This document shows, piece by piece, positions 41,514-53,100 of a stretch of 64,000 nucleotides of DNA. Position 1 is the stretch's first letter, and every line of letters begins with the position of its first letter. This DNA is from Thecaphora thlaspeos (Eukaryota > Basidiomycota > Ustilaginomycetes > Urocystidales > Glomosporiaceae), in NCBI GenBank assembly GCA_900291925.1, contig UWYS01000013.1:558001-622000 (forward strand), given 5' to 3'. The notes below the pieces were generated by a model. That model was not told the origin of the DNA, did no database searches, and saw only the letters and a list, made by a program, of their open reading frames with translations. Position numbers and translations under genes: made by a program.

Positions 41514-44500
41514 ATGTCGCCGTCCTCTTCAGAACGCGGGACGGAAACCAGTAGCTCTAGCGTCCGACTACAACGGCCAGGCGAGCAGGCTATCGACACC
41601 AGCCCTCCATCGGCGCGACCGAGGCAGCTCTCGGCCGCAGAGTTCCAGGCCAAGACTGCCGTCTCGGCGGCAGCTAGCGCGCAGATGTCCGGTCAAGGAG
41701 GTCAGCACACGATGGGCAGGCAGCGCTCTTCGACGCTGGTGGCGACGGGCACCGTAGGCCAGGCCGGAGCTGCCGCGGATCGTCAGCACGAGCAGAGTGC
41801 CAACCTGCAGCAGGCAGGGCCCACGAATGCAGCTGCCGGCCCATCGACGCTGAGGCATCCCACAGGCAATGTGGCCAGGATACCTGCGCTTGACCAGATC
41901 AAAGAGGCTATCTACGAGCCTGAATCGCCCAGGTACAAGCGCAGCCGTCTGCAGCAGGCGTCGCTGCTGGCAGAACCGGTAGAAGAGCTCCGCGAGTCGA
42001 GCCGTGATCGGTCTAGGACGATGCCGTCCGAGGCCCTCACCCGAGCGCTGCCGCGAGGCTACGACCCGGCGACCGAAAGGGTCCGCGAGGACAGATCTAG
42101 TCGGCCCGGCTTGCCATTCATCTTTAGCGACGACCGCGGCACGTCGCACATGCCGCCCAGCGTGCTGGCCACGCCTTCTTCGGAGTTCCCCAACCCGCAC
42201 ACGCCCATCATGGAGCGGGGCGATTCCGAGATGGCGCCGGCTCAGCAGCGGCATAGGAGAGCCGGCGACGCGACGCTCCCCTCCCAGATGAGAGCGCAGG
42301 CTCAGAGTCAGGAGATTCCGCCGACGCCGCCGCTAGCTAGCCCCGCCGCCCCCTTTGGAACGCGCGACCGCGTCCACCCCGCCGACAGGGTACAGCAGGC
42401 GACGTACCGCACTCAGCCCGTTGTCGCGCAGCAAGAGTTCGAGTGGAGTTCCGACGGCTCGTCCCCTACACCGACCGCGAGCAGCATTACGGCGGAGCTG
42501 GCCAAGAAGGAGAAGACGAAGGTGGAGCTTATCCCGATCCAGCTCATTCACCCGTCTTCCTATGCCGCCAAGCCCGCATGGTCGCCTGCCCTGGCGCCGA
42601 CGCTCTCGCAAACCCGCGCAGAGAGCAGTGCCGTGCCGACCCAGAGGGTCTTCTTGGCGCCCAAGAAGCAGATGGTCGCGGGACCTTCGACCGGCGGACG
42701 TGTTGACACCAGAGACGTCGTCGTGCAGGCGGGCAAGGAAGTTCCGCTGGTCAGGACGGACCTTCGAAACCTCAAGCGGATCCCAGCAGCGGCCGTCAAG
42801 CAGGGAAGCTCCTCCACGAACCTCGAAGGTGTGCGCTCCGCCAACGCCGCGGTCGCGCAGCAAACGGCTGGTCCGTCGCGCGACGTGGCTGTGGTGGCTG
42901 GTCCACGGGCCATGCAGACGACCGAGTCGACCTTTGGACGACTCCCACATGCGCCCCCGGCGGCGGCGGTTACCTCGAACTCGGAGCGAGGGGCTAGCGC
43001 CAAGTTGCTGAGCGTCAGAGGCCACGTTCTGGGCACCTCGAAGGCTACGCTACTGGCACGGAAGGATGGCTCGGCCAGGCCCATCTACTCTCCCACGCCC
43101 TTGACCGTAGCGGCAGTCAAGGACCAGGAGCAGGCCAAGCGAGGCGAAGCAGAGCAGCTATCGCCGTCGGCCATGTTAAAAGCGTTGCCGGCCCCTACCG
43201 TTGCACCGTCGGCGCCCCAGCTTCCGCACCAGATTCGCTTCCGACGCAAATTCAACATCGCGTCGCCGGAACCTACTCCGCCGCAGACTGGCGCACGATC
43301 GCCACCTCTGGGAGCAGGCGGATCGCGCCGGATCGATGATTCGAGGCGCGCTACGGTCGGCCTCGTCAACCCGGAGGATGCTCCGGTAGCAGGCCTACCC
43401 CTCCTCGGCGGCTCCGTCGATCCTGCACTGCTCAAAGAGACCAACCGAAAGCCCTTCCTGTACCAGCAGCAGCAAAACGAAGAGAAGAGCAGGTCGGTGC
43501 GGCAGGCGATCCCCGCAAGCCTTGGAGCCAGACCGGAAGTCACCATCCGTATCGAGTCGGCCACCGACGACGGCTCTAAGGACGCCGGAGACAGCTCACA
43601 GCGTTGCTCCAGCTACCGCAGAGACTCGATACGCCGCGACTCTATCGGTTCCGCATCGACGGCCTTCGATGCCGATGAGGCCGTTCCCGGGATGCAGAAG
43701 ACGCTCAGCGGACGGCAGGCAGAGAAGCGGCGGTCGGTCTCGCACGAGGGCAAGCCGGCCTCATTCGACGTAGAGCGCAAGATGGTAGCAGGTGGTCTGG
43801 TTGCTCCGCCTAGCGATGTCCCCGAGGGCAAGGAGCCCTCCGACGGCCGCTCGAATGGCTCGCAGCACACCGAGTCGTACACTGGCGCTCGCCAGAGGCA
43901 GCTCATCATCGAGACCCCCAACAACCGCGCCAGCGGCTCGCGGGGCGATAGATCTGAGTTCCGCTTCGTGCCTATCCTCAACGTCAATCCAGGCGCTAGG
44001 GCTGCGCGACCCAGGACCGGCAACACCCGTGTCTTCTTCCGGTTCGGCCATTCGCGTGAGGGCCGCACGCACAACGCACCGGCGTGCAGGCAGTGTTTCC
44101 GCGCCGGCTTTGACTGCGCGATGAACCTGCACCTCGGCGAGGTTACGACGGGACGCAAGGCCTTCCAGGACTTTGTCGCCGCCGGCGGGCTGAACGCTCT
44201 CAGCATCCGCGATGGCGCCCGCCAGGAGGCTGACGGATCGATCTACGAGCAGAGCATCACGGTCGGCGACGCGCTTGGCCGGAACTACGTTGACAAGCTC
44301 GGCGAGGTGGCGTTTGGTGAGAGCGCTCTCAGCCGGCCGGTGACCCGCGGCATGATCAACAACCTTGTGGAGGAGCAGCAGAAGAGGGATACGCATGGAC
44401 AATTCCTTGCGGATCACAAGCCGTGGTCTGCCGACGAAAAGCTCGAAGATGCCGCCGACGATCTTGAGAAGGACGTCCAAGACGCTGCGGCTCGCATGCA

Positions 44501-46667
44501 GCAGCAGGAGCGCCGCCTCAGCCAGGCCACGCTTCGCAACGAGCCGGCCACCGTGATCGCGCGCAACCTCGATATGGCGGGAGAGCAGCAGTTCAAGGCC
44601 GATATCATCGACCCTGCAGATTTTGACAGACTCAGCGAGGGTACAGCCTCGGACGACCTCGACTCCATCGCGGATCGGTGGCCGTTGTGGCGCAAGATTG
44701 CGCAGATGGTAGTCCTCGGTGTCTATGTGTTTGCGCTGCAGGCGCTCGACTCGGGCTACACCGAGGCGATCCTACGCATCATTGCAGACTTCCAGCCTAC
44801 CCCGCTGTGGACCAGGTTTGTCGGCCTCGGCATGCTCTGCTTCAACGGCAGCCAGGCGGGCGGTCTCCTGCTCGGATGCCTTTTCGTCAGCTTCGGCCGA
44901 CAGCGCATCCTGCTGGTAACGCTGGTCCTGGTTGGCGCTGTCTGCGTGATCGCCGGCTTTGCAAGGGCCGTCGTCGTCACTCTGGTGCTGCAGTACCTGC
45001 TCGGCCAGCTGGCCGGCATCGTCCTCTTCCTCACAGCGGCGATGCTGGTCGACATCTTTGTCACCTACACCACGCGTCTGGTCGGCCTGATGATGCTGGT
45101 CTTTGCCGTCGCGATCGGCCAGCTCTCTGGCCCTTGGATCGCCCGGCTGATCCTCGCGCACACGTCATGGTTGTGGCAGTACTGGGCGATGCTGGCGTTT
45201 GCCGGAGCGATGGTTGTCGTTGTCGGCGTTTGCGCCAAGGAGACCAATCCTTCAGTCCTCTTCCGCCGCCACGTCCAGTCGCTGAGGCAGAAGCAGGGCC
45301 TCTGGACGCCCGACCCGCAGCTCGAGAGCAGCTGGAGCCAAGTCTTGCGCGAAGATGGGCTGCGGCCGTTCCGCGTCCTCCACAGCTCCTGGACCATCCC
45401 GCTCCTCGCCCTCTCGACGACCTTTTTCCTCGGCGTCTTCGTCTTTATGTACGCCGGGATCAACCGCGTCTTTGTGGAGATCCACAGCCTGAGCGCGACG
45501 ATGGGCGCGCTCGCCTCGACCGTCTCGGGCGTGATTGGCGTCTTCTGGGCCATCTTTGCGCTGTTTGTCATCGATTCGCGCATCAACAGCGAGCTGGAGC
45601 TGCGCACGCTCGACATTGACGAGAAGGGCTACATCGATGCGGCCAAGGCGGAGCGCAACACGGAGCGAGTACTGATCGGGGCCATGTTTGGCGCCGGTCT
45701 CTTTTCCCTCTCGCTTTACACGATCGCCATTACGTCGCAGATGGGTTTGGCGTGGCTCTTTACCTCCTTTGGCGTCGTGATGCATACGGCGGGGATCATC
45801 ATAATTGTTGTGAGCTCGCTCCAGTATACGCTGGATAGCTTCACGCCGGCACGACCCGTCAAAATCCAAGACGTCACGGCGCGCGAAGAACCTTCATCTC
45901 CGCCCGTCTCTCGTCTCGCTGCAGGGGAAGTGACGACGGAACGCGCCGAAGATTCCTACACCGTCGCCCCTCGATCCCTGGTTCGACGCAACTCGGACGA
46001 CACCGTCTCTACGCTAACGAAGCGCGACAAACGATGGGGCAACGAGACGGCGCTTGCCGCCTTTGCCGTAGTGGTCGCTCTGTCAGTGACGATCGCCAAC
46101 GTCCTCTACATCCCCTCAACAGTCCCTTCGAACACGATCAGCTTCCAAGCTTTCGCCGTCATCTTTGCATCGGCATCGTTGCTCGTCATTGCGGCCCCCG
46201 TGCTGCTCTACATGTACGGTGGACGGTCTCGACTCGCTGCCGTGGCCAAGTTGGACCACAACGAAGCGGTACGAGCCTACCGACGCCTGCAGAAGGGTCG
46301 GTCCGACAGCGGTGACGCAGAAGAGGGACGACAACGTCCCCAGGTGATGTCGGCGAGGGCCAGTCGGGTCGTACCTTGGATCTCAAAGTGCCTTAGCGGC
46401 GATACGGTCATCAGCGCCAGCGAACCCGACGCCACGCGCGTTCGAGCGAGGGCACAAGCGCAAGCGCGCGGCTACATCGTCAGCACAACCCCTCCTCTCG
46501 CCGGCAGTCCGACGGGATCGACGATCGAGCGATCGCGACGTGAAGAACTCTACCTCGGTCGAATCCTGGCCGACCGTGCCGCGCAGGAAGAACGATCGAC
46601 TTCGCCACACATGAGGACCTTCGCCCGGCGTCGTTCGACCTGCACCTCCCCTCTCGTTGGACCTTGA
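41514..46667 (+). CDS. Giant MFS transporter with about 1050-residue disordered N-terminus
   Basis: One exon encodes 1717 residues from the ATG at 41514. Residues 1 to about 1055 are Ser/Pro/Ala/Arg-rich and mostly disordered, with a cysteine cluster APACRQCFRAGFDC near 856-870 inside a conserved-looking block (RVFFRFGHSREGRTHN...). A charged helical stretch precedes the membrane part. Twelve hydrophobic segments lie between about 1060 and 1567. An MFS loop 2-3 motif (GCLFVSFGRQRIL), a TM5 motif C-like GQLSGPW typical of H+ antiporters, and the post-TM6 AKETNPSVLFRR are visible, so this resembles a DHA1-type drug:H+ antiporter. A cytosolic tail of about 150 residues ends in Arg/Ser-rich sequence. 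The substrate is unknown. The extreme N-terminal extension is unusual for MFS proteins (typically 450-650 residues). Confidence 0.82.
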   Translation: MSPSSSERGTETSSSSVRLQRPGEQAIDTSPPSARPRQLSAAEFQAKTAVSAAASAQMSGQGGQHTMGRQRSSTLVATGTVGQAGAAADRQHEQSANLQQAGPTNAAAGPSTLRHPTGNVARIPALDQIKEAIYEPESPRYKRSRLQQASLLAEPVEELRESSRDRSRTMPSEALTRALPRGYDPATERVREDRSSRPGLPFIFSDDRGTSHMPPSVLATPSSEFPNPHTPIMERGDSEMAPAQQRHRRAGDATLPSQMRAQAQSQEIPPTPPLASPAAPFGTRDRVHPADRVQQATYRTQPVVAQQEFEWSSDGSSPTPTASSITAELAKKEKTKVELIPIQLIHPSSYAAKPAWSPALAPTLSQTRAESSAVPTQRVFLAPKKQMVAGPSTGGRVDTRDVVVQAGKEVPLVRTDLRNLKRIPAAAVKQGSSSTNLEGVRSANAAVAQQTAGPSRDVAVVAGPRAMQTTESTFGRLPHAPPAAAVTSNSERGASAKLLSVRGHVLGTSKATLLARKDGSARPIYSPTPLTVAAVKDQEQAKRGEAEQLSPSAMLKALPAPTVAPSAPQLPHQIRFRRKFNIASPEPTPPQTGARSPPLGAGGSRRIDDSRRATVGLVNPEDAPVAGLPLLGGSVDPALLKETNRKPFLYQQQQNEEKSRSVRQAIPASLGARPEVTIRIESATDDGSKDAGDSSQRCSSYRRDSIRRDSIGSASTAFDADEAVPGMQKTLSGRQAEKRRSVSHEGKPASFDVERKMVAGGLVAPPSDVPEGKEPSDGRSNGSQHTESYTGARQRQLIIETPNNRASGSRGDRSEFRFVPILNVNPGARAARPRTGNTRVFFRFGHSREGRTHNAPACRQCFRAGFDCAMNLHLGEVTTGRKAFQDFVAAGGLNALSIRDGARQEADGSIYEQSITVGDALGRNYVDKLGEVAFGESALSRPVTRGMINNLVEEQQKRDTHGQFLADHKPWSADEKLEDAADDLEKDVQDAAARMQQQERRLSQATLRNEPATVIARNLDMAGEQQFKADIIDPADFDRLSEGTASDDLDSIADRWPLWRKIAQMVVLGVYVFALQALDSGYTEAILRIIADFQPTPLWTRFVGLGMLCFNGSQAGGLLLGCLFVSFGRQRILLVTLVLVGAVCVIAGFARAVVVTLVLQYLLGQLAGIVLFLTAAMLVDIFVTYTTRLVGLMMLVFAVAIGQLSGPWIARLILAHTSWLWQYWAMLAFAGAMVVVVGVCAKETNPSVLFRRHVQSLRQKQGLWTPDPQLESSWSQVLREDGLRPFRVLHSSWTIPLLALSTTFFLGVFVFMYAGINRVFVEIHSLSATMGALASTVSGVIGVFWAIFALFVIDSRINSELELRTLDIDEKGYIDAAKAERNTERVLIGAMFGAGLFSLSLYTIAITSQMGLAWLFTSFGVVMHTAGIIIIVVSSLQYTLDSFTPARPVKIQDVTAREEPSSPPVSRLAAGEVTTERAEDSYTVAPRSLVRRNSDDTVSTLTKRDKRWGNETALAAFAVVVALSVTIANVLYIPSTVPSNTISFQAFAVIFASASLLVIAAPVLLYMYGGRSRLAAVAKLDHNEAVRAYRRLQKGRSDSGDAEEGRQRPQVMSARASRVVPWISKCLSGDTVISASEPDATRVRARAQAQARGYIVSTTPPLAGSPTGSTIERSRREELYLGRILADRAAQEERSTSPHMRTFARRRSTCTSPLVGP

Positions 46668-47263
46668 GAGGGAGTCGCAAGGTCGTCCACTTACACCCGT
46701 CGTCAAGCGAAACAGTCGAGATATGTCGAGACTCAATCTCTTTGATACGATGGGGGAGGAGAGAAACACAAAAGGAAAGGCGGATGGAAAGTATTGGACG
46801 AGGGGACATGCGAGGATTTCGACACACGATGGCACTAGGACTAGGCTGCAGAACGGCGGTGGCAACGACGGAGGCGCTGGACAGCCGTCGCACGGTGGCA
46901 GGTTCGATATGTAGATCAGCTGAGGGGAGGGGAGGGGAGAGAAAGGGCCTCAAGGCGGATACGATGCGTAAGTCCTCAAGGCGACGAGACGAGACGGTTG
47001 GCGGGTTGGAGCTTCAAGATTCAAGACTCTCAAGATTCAAGATGGACCGTACGAACGATGGATGGACGGATGAATACCCTCCGACTCTTCTACCTCAAGA
47101 GTGGCTACTGGCTACCTTTGAAAGATGGATAGATACGTTCGATATGGATCCCTGCTTCCGTTTCACGTAATCCTATCATATCTCTTTGATCACGTCATCT
47201 CCTCTTCATCGCCACTTGACTCCTCTCTGACCGTGACATCCTCCCCTGAGCTCCTCTCTACAC
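46668..47263. other. Convergent 3' intergenic region
   Basis: 596 bp between the MFS and hexosaminidase stop codons. It contains purine-rich sequence and a short repeated TCAAGATTCAAGA-like phrase near 47008-47042. No gene is supported. Confidence 0.5.
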
Positions 47264-49447
47264 TCACGCAGCCGGCCAATTGCACCTTCCCCTCCTAAGA
47301 ACACACCAAAGCGGCTGCACGGGTTCAGCCATGATACCAATTGAAATGAGTCTCTCTCTAACGTCCAGGAACCTCTGCAACGCCTCTGTACCGTTCCTCT
47401 TGAGCGTCATCTCCTTTCCATCTTTACCTGTTGTTTCGATCTTGTAGTCGGCGCCGGTCCAGAACACCTCTGCAGCAGAGGCGGCACGAGGCCAGGCGCG
47501 TTGCTGCAGGTTGAACTGATCGATCTGCTCGGTCCATAAGGCTGATTCTCCACCGAGAATACGAGAACGATCGACTTCCGTCTTTGTGCCGTTATAAGGA
47601 TCGAAGGTGTATGTCTTTTGCCAGCTGACAAAGGGACACCATGACTGGTAGTCTGGTGGTGAAGCGACCCATTGGCCGTGGCCGCAATCGAGGTAGAAGT
47701 GCGTAGAAGGAGCCTGTGAGAAGAAAAGAAAAAATATGAGGAAAAGGGAGCACGCATCGTCGCAACGTTGCAGCAGATCGATCGGTTAGTTGGAGGTGCC
47801 TCACCAAGTGCAGCCTTTGGTACGGGGCGGCGCAGAAGAGTTGATGCTCACATGAATCAACAAGGTGCCAGGGTTAGCAGCGAGGATGGCGCCTACATTA
47901 TCCGCCGTCGTCCAAGCCTCTACGATGGACCCGTTGGCGAGGGTCGAAGCCGTCTTTGGGAACTTGATAGCCATCTCCTCCCATACCATACCCTTCTTAG
48001 CGACCTTTGTCAGCGTATCCGTGACGATTTCCATAAAAGGTTTGATGATGCTCTCGTCGATCTGTGTTTCGTTGTCGGCGTTCCAGCAGGGTAGGTTGGG
48101 TTCGTCACCGCCGGAAGAGAGGTAGGGCGACATGGAGAGGGCTGCGGTGCGTTTCAGCACGGAACGGGTCAAGGTCTCTATCTCCTTGGACACGCCCGTG
48201 GTATCGTTGGTGGGTCGTAGGTTGAGCTGGCCAGAGGGAGGTTCAGCGGCGACTTTGAGCCAGTTGTCCTCGTCCGAACAGGTGATCATCTTCTTATCGC
48301 CCAACTCCTCGACGCCAGATTTGAGGTGGGCAGGCATGTCGACTTCCAGGTTGACATTGATTCCGCGCTCAGCGGCGTACGCGATCAGGTGGCGGACGTC
48401 AGCTTCCGTATAGATCATGCCGGGATAGGCGCCGGTCTTGGCGAGGAGAGACAGATCCAGACCGTCGTCGTTCGAGTTGGCATCAAAGGCCAGCGGCCAG
48501 GACTGCGCATCGGTGATGTGCCAGTGGAACTGGTTCAGCTTGACCAGCGCCATGCCGTCCAACATGTGCGTAATGGAGCTGATCGGGAAGAAGTTGCGCG
48601 AGGTGTCGAGCACTGGTCGCGAGGAAGACGGTGGACAGCAGACGGTTGTTAAGACCAGTGCTGCTCCAGCGGCATAGGAAACGCTGGGATCCAACTACTC
48701 ACACAGGCCACGATAAGGGAAAGCCGGGCGATCAGCGATCTTGACGGGAGTGTTCTGAATGAAGGAACGGTGCGACTTGGAGTGTGCTTCCATGTTGAGC
48801 GAGTACACCATCTGCTGGAGCGTCTTGAGAGCTCGCAGAGCGCCCAGGGCGGTATAAGCGCGGATATGAGCGCGCTTCCCATCGCTTGGGATAGTAAGCT
48901 CGTAAGCCTCGGCATCTCTGGGCGAAAGGTGGTCGGGAATGGGTTTGGAAGTGTCGACCTTGACGTCGTCGCCCGAGATGTTGGTGGACAGTGTACGCGT
49001 AGCCCAGTAGGTGATGGAGCAGTGCGACTCTGCATCCTCGGCTGCGGCCTGCTGTGCCGCACTGCGACCATGGAAGTGCCTCTGCGATCGTTTCTTGCCC
49101 TTATCGTGACAGGTGTACGGGTGATGCTTGAGGAGCTGGACGATGGTGATGTCGACGCGTGCAAGGGTAGGTGCTGCGACGACCTTTTCGGTCCAGGAGC
49201 GACCTCGGTCCACCTCGAGCGGCTCGAGCGGGTTGCGCTGGATGGCAAGCGTGGTCTCTCTTATCTGTGACTTGAGGTCATGCGGAATGCGCTGGGGGTC
49301 TACAGCGTGGGTAAAATCAATGGAGAGGTTGGGAGCCACCTGGACGAAAGCATCGCCGGTGGTGAGCTGGACGGGCTGGGGCCAGAGGGCGAGGGAAGAG
49401 GGGGCGAGGCAGAGTGCCAAGAGGGAGAGCAACGAGAGCGGGCGCAT
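47264..49447 (-). CDS. Secreted beta-N-acetylhexosaminidase, GH20
   Basis: Three exons, complement(48703..49447), complement(47852..48612) and complement(47264..47713), encode 651 residues. Splices give AFPYRGLLLDTSRNFFPISS and LLIHAPSTHFYLDCGHGQW. A signal peptide (MRPLSLLSLLALCLAPSSLA) is followed directly by LWPQPVQL, the usual start of mature fungal hexosaminidase. The GH20b-like N-terminal domain extends to about 235. The catalytic barrel has the substrate-binding Arg in YRGLLLD, FHWHITDAQSWP, the catalytic Asp-Glu pair SSGGDEPN (D418-E419) and the WTEQID motif. The end, PLWCVLRRGRC, matches the conserved C-terminal Cys segment. The enzyme removes terminal N-acetylglucosamine from chitobiose in chitin turnover. 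Several NxS/T sites fit secretion. Confidence 0.96.
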
Positions 49448-50151
49448 TTCGGGCGAGGGCCGCGCTGTAGGTTGGGAGCAAGTGGGAGGAAGGAGGAAGT
49501 ACTGGAAGGAGGAAGAAAGACGAGGAAAGGGATGCGGTGGAAAGGTCGAAGAAAAGTGGGGCAGAGGGGACAAGGGGGTCTGTCTTTATAACTGGCTCGA
49601 TAACCCGTCTGCGGGGCGGTGAGAGGTTGCGCTACGTGGGTGATGGGATGGTGGTGGTGATGGGACGGCTGCGGCGGGCATGATGGGGGGGGGATGAGGG
49701 AGGGTGTTGGTGCGTGTGCGTTCGTTGCCTCTATGTCGTGCACGCCAGCTAGCGCCATGAAGGCATGCAGCAAATACAGTAAAGCTCCCAGCCTGCTACA
49801 GGTGGCGACGCTCCCAGCGACAGCGACGAGTGTAGCCAGAGGCCATCCGAGGCCACCAGAGGCCACCAGAGGCCACCAAAGCCATCCGCGCCACACGCCC
49901 GACGTCAAAGGGTCAGCAAGAGTCAGAAGGCCTTCAAGACGCTACATACCCAGCTTCTGAGTGCATCACTCACATCTCTCAGAGGTACCTCTCGACGTGA
50001 TACTCCTTTGCATATCCCATACCACCCCATGCACATGACCGCCGTGTAAGTCTGCGTCGCCCCTGCACGCCGCTCTCTGCCCCGGATGCGCGGATGGACC
50101 CTGCAATGGGCCTAGGGGGGGGGGGGATACTGCCAACACTCTGCTCGCTAC
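49448..50151. other. Intergenic region
   Basis: 704 bp between the hexosaminidase promoter and the PXA/PXB gene 3' end (both minus). It contains about four copies of a 10 bp AGAGGCCACC-type unit (49837-49885) and a G-run at 50116-50127. No gene is seen. Confidence 0.5.
49837..49885. repeat. 10 bp tandem repeat, about 4 copies
   Basis: Units of GAGGCCACCA, first and last copies diverged (GGCCATCCGA, AAGCCATCC). It lies about 400 bp upstream of the hexosaminidase ATG and is noncoding. Confidence 0.85.
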
Positions 50152-53100
50152 CTACTTCCTGCCGAACAACGACGGCAGCCTAAACCTCGAGCTGGTGGTG
50201 GGCATCAAGCTCCTCGTCTCACCCTTCATCCCGGCTCCTCCCGCGCTCCTCGTATCGAAGCTCGTCCCCTTCTCGAAGCTAGTCGTCGAAGACTTCTTCT
50301 TGAAGCTTGGCATTCTCGAGCTCTCCTGCTTCTGCATCCCCGCGCCCAGGTTACCCAGCACGTCCTCCGACTGCCGTTCGGGCATCTTGCTCGCCAGCAC
50401 TTCGCAAAAGAGCGGCGGTACCTTGCGCGTGTGCTTCAGAGAAGGCGGAGCAACGTTGACGCGCACCTTGTGGCCTCGTAGCTCGCCAGCTTCGGCCTCG
50501 GTGGGGAGGTGCTGGTTGAGCGGGTCCACCTCGGTGTAAAAGGCCCAAGGGAAGTCGTACTTCTCTGTACCCCTCACGCCGTCGGAGCACGTACCATCGT
50601 CGAGCCGCTGGTCAGAGGCAGACAGGAGGTCGCGCATCATCCCGTCGATGTCCTGCAGGTCCTTCTTCAGCCCCATGTCCGGTAGCTCGGCTTCGCACAG
50701 CCCGCTGGGGGATGCGGCTTCCGGTCGGGCGACAAGGTAGTTCTTGCGCGCCTCCAGCTCGTACCGCACCTTGGACCACTTCGTGTAAATCGCCAGCCGG
50801 TCAATCTCGCCGAGCACCTTCTTGACGTCGGTATCGCTCAGACGCGCATCCTGAAGCAGCTCCTCGAAGTTGACCTCGAGGTCTGGGGCGGAGCGATCGG
50901 CAGGGTTGGCCGGGTCCGACGTCGACAGGGCCATGTAGTCCAGCCCGAGCTGCGCCCAGTCCCACAGCGGTTTCGAGATCGACGCACACTCGTGGAAGAG
51001 GAAGTAGAGGGCCTGCTCGTGCCGCGCCGCCAGCGCGATCCACGCCTCGATGCTCGTCTCGCCGTTCTTCTTGACGTCGAGCAGGTCGTCGAGGAACTTT
51101 TGCAGGTCGCCCAGCCGGTCGCTCAGGTTGGCCGTCGCGGCGATGGTGCGGATGATCGGGTAGAAGACCGTCTCGAGTGAGTCCTTGATGATGGCCGGGA
51201 TCAGGCTACCGCTGGCCAACTCGACCGCCCGCTCGCGGTCGCGCCACTTCAGCGACTCGCGGAGGAGCAGCTTGAGCAGAGAAAACTTGCGCGCGCGCTG
51301 GTGCTCGGCGCTCTGTGCACCCCACGACGGCATCGGCGGCTTATCGGCACCCAGCGGCGTCGTCTCTGGGTAGGCATAGCTGAGGTCGCCGCGGTACGGC
51401 GAGAGGGCAAAGCAACGCTGCAGCTCCAGCACGTGGTCGCACGCCGTCTGGCCAAGGCGTGGCTTGGTGGGCGCCAGCAGGATCGTCGTGAGGATGTCTT
51501 CGCCACGTCTGACCGACGTCTCGCGCATCTGGTGGGCCTCGACGCGGTCGCCGCGCTTGACGTACTCTTCCACCTTGCGCGTCAGCTCGGCATCGTCAAT
51601 CTCCTTGCGGATCGGCACGACGAACTCCTTCTGGATGTAGCTGGCGTCCTTGCCAATGACGTACGAGAAGATGTGCTGGATCAGCGACTTGGCGCCGCCG
51701 CGCCGCGCCAGCAGAAGCGAGAGGATTCCGGAGATCATTGTCTTGGCGTTGGCGTACTTGAGCAGCTGCTTGGCGCCCCAGTATGGGGCGAGCGCGTGGA
51801 TCCCCTTGACCAGCTTGTACAACTCGTCGGCGTTGGGCGCGGCGACGAACAGGGCGTGGAAGATGTATGCGGCGTGGATCCGCGCAAACTCGACCGAGTT
51901 CTTGTAGTGCGACGGCAGGTTCTTCACGCTGCTAATATCGAGGTAGGAGATGGCCTCCTCGAGGCCCGTCTCGTTCTCGATGATGCTCTCCTTGAAGCCG
52001 CACCAGTCGCGACGCACCTTGCGCCAGTCCTTACCCGCCTCGCGCCACAGCCGGCCGCCTTCGCCTTCGAACAGGTTGTCGATCTCGTCCATCAGCGCCG
52101 GCTCAATCCGGATCGGCTTGTCGAGGCCGCGCTTGACGGTTCCCTTGCCCCATTGCTTGCCGACACCCCATTTCTCGGCGCCCGGCTCGCCTACGCCTGG
52201 TCCTCGGAGCTCGCCCTCGCCTCGGACGCCGAAGCCGCGCGCAAAGAAGCTACCGAGGTAGCGCGATAGGGCGAGCGAGTAGAGGCGGCGCTTTGAGATC
52301 TCGCCGCGCTCGATCGACGAGGAAAAGTTGCGTGCCGCCATCTCGTCGAAGGGCTGGATTCGCTTCTGCCAGTACTTCTCCGGCGCCTTGTCGAGGCCGG
52401 GGAAGGAGTGGAGGTGGATGTGAAAGAGGTGGCGCAAGATCAGCGGCTCCTGGAGGTTCTCAGTCTCGCACATCTTGTCCTCGTTCGCGTAGGGGTCGCG
52501 CGCCGACTTGGCAAACTCGCCGTCCTCGCATTTGTCGAACGTCTTGATCCGCGTCAGCTTCGACCGCGTGCTCGAGAACGGATAGCCGTACCCAGTGAGC
52601 GCGCCAAACTTTCCGAGCTCCGACCACTCGCTTTGCATCTGGAGCATGACGAGCGCCTTGAGCAGGTAGTGGCGCTGCTGCGGCGTGAGGAGCCGGACGC
52701 TATCGCCACGCGTGGCCGCCCCGCGACCACCGTGGGGCCTGCGCCGACTCTGTCTGCGAGCCTCGAGCTTCTCTTCGCGTGCCCGCTCGATCTCGCGGAT
52801 GGCCAGCAGCTTCTGTGCCTCGGCGTCCTCCCGTGCACGGATGACCTGATCGCGGGCCTCGGACGTCTGCTGCTGCTTGCGCTCTAGGGCGGCACGCTTT
52901 TCCTCCTTGGCCTTGAGCCGCTCCTGCTCGCGAGCCTGCCGGGCCGCCTCTTCGGCCTGGCGCGCAGCCTTGCGTTGGAGCTCCTGCAACTTGAGGGACT
53001 TGAGAGCACCGGTGGCGATGACACCGGCTACGCCAGCAGTGCCTGCGCCAGCGATGACGGCGGGTGCCTTGCGAGCGCTCGACTTTGTAGCCGGCGACAC

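Noticed and set aside
44070..44115. Zn2Cys6 cluster DNA-binding domain in the MFS N-terminus
   Set aside because: Only three cysteines (C-x2-C-x6-C) are present and the remaining cluster residues are missing.
48700..48720. Hexosaminidase ending at the TAG in the first ORF near 48695
   Set aside because: The ORF end is a GTGAGT donor; splicing to 48612 restores the conserved RGLLLDTSRNFF motif and the catalytic domain.
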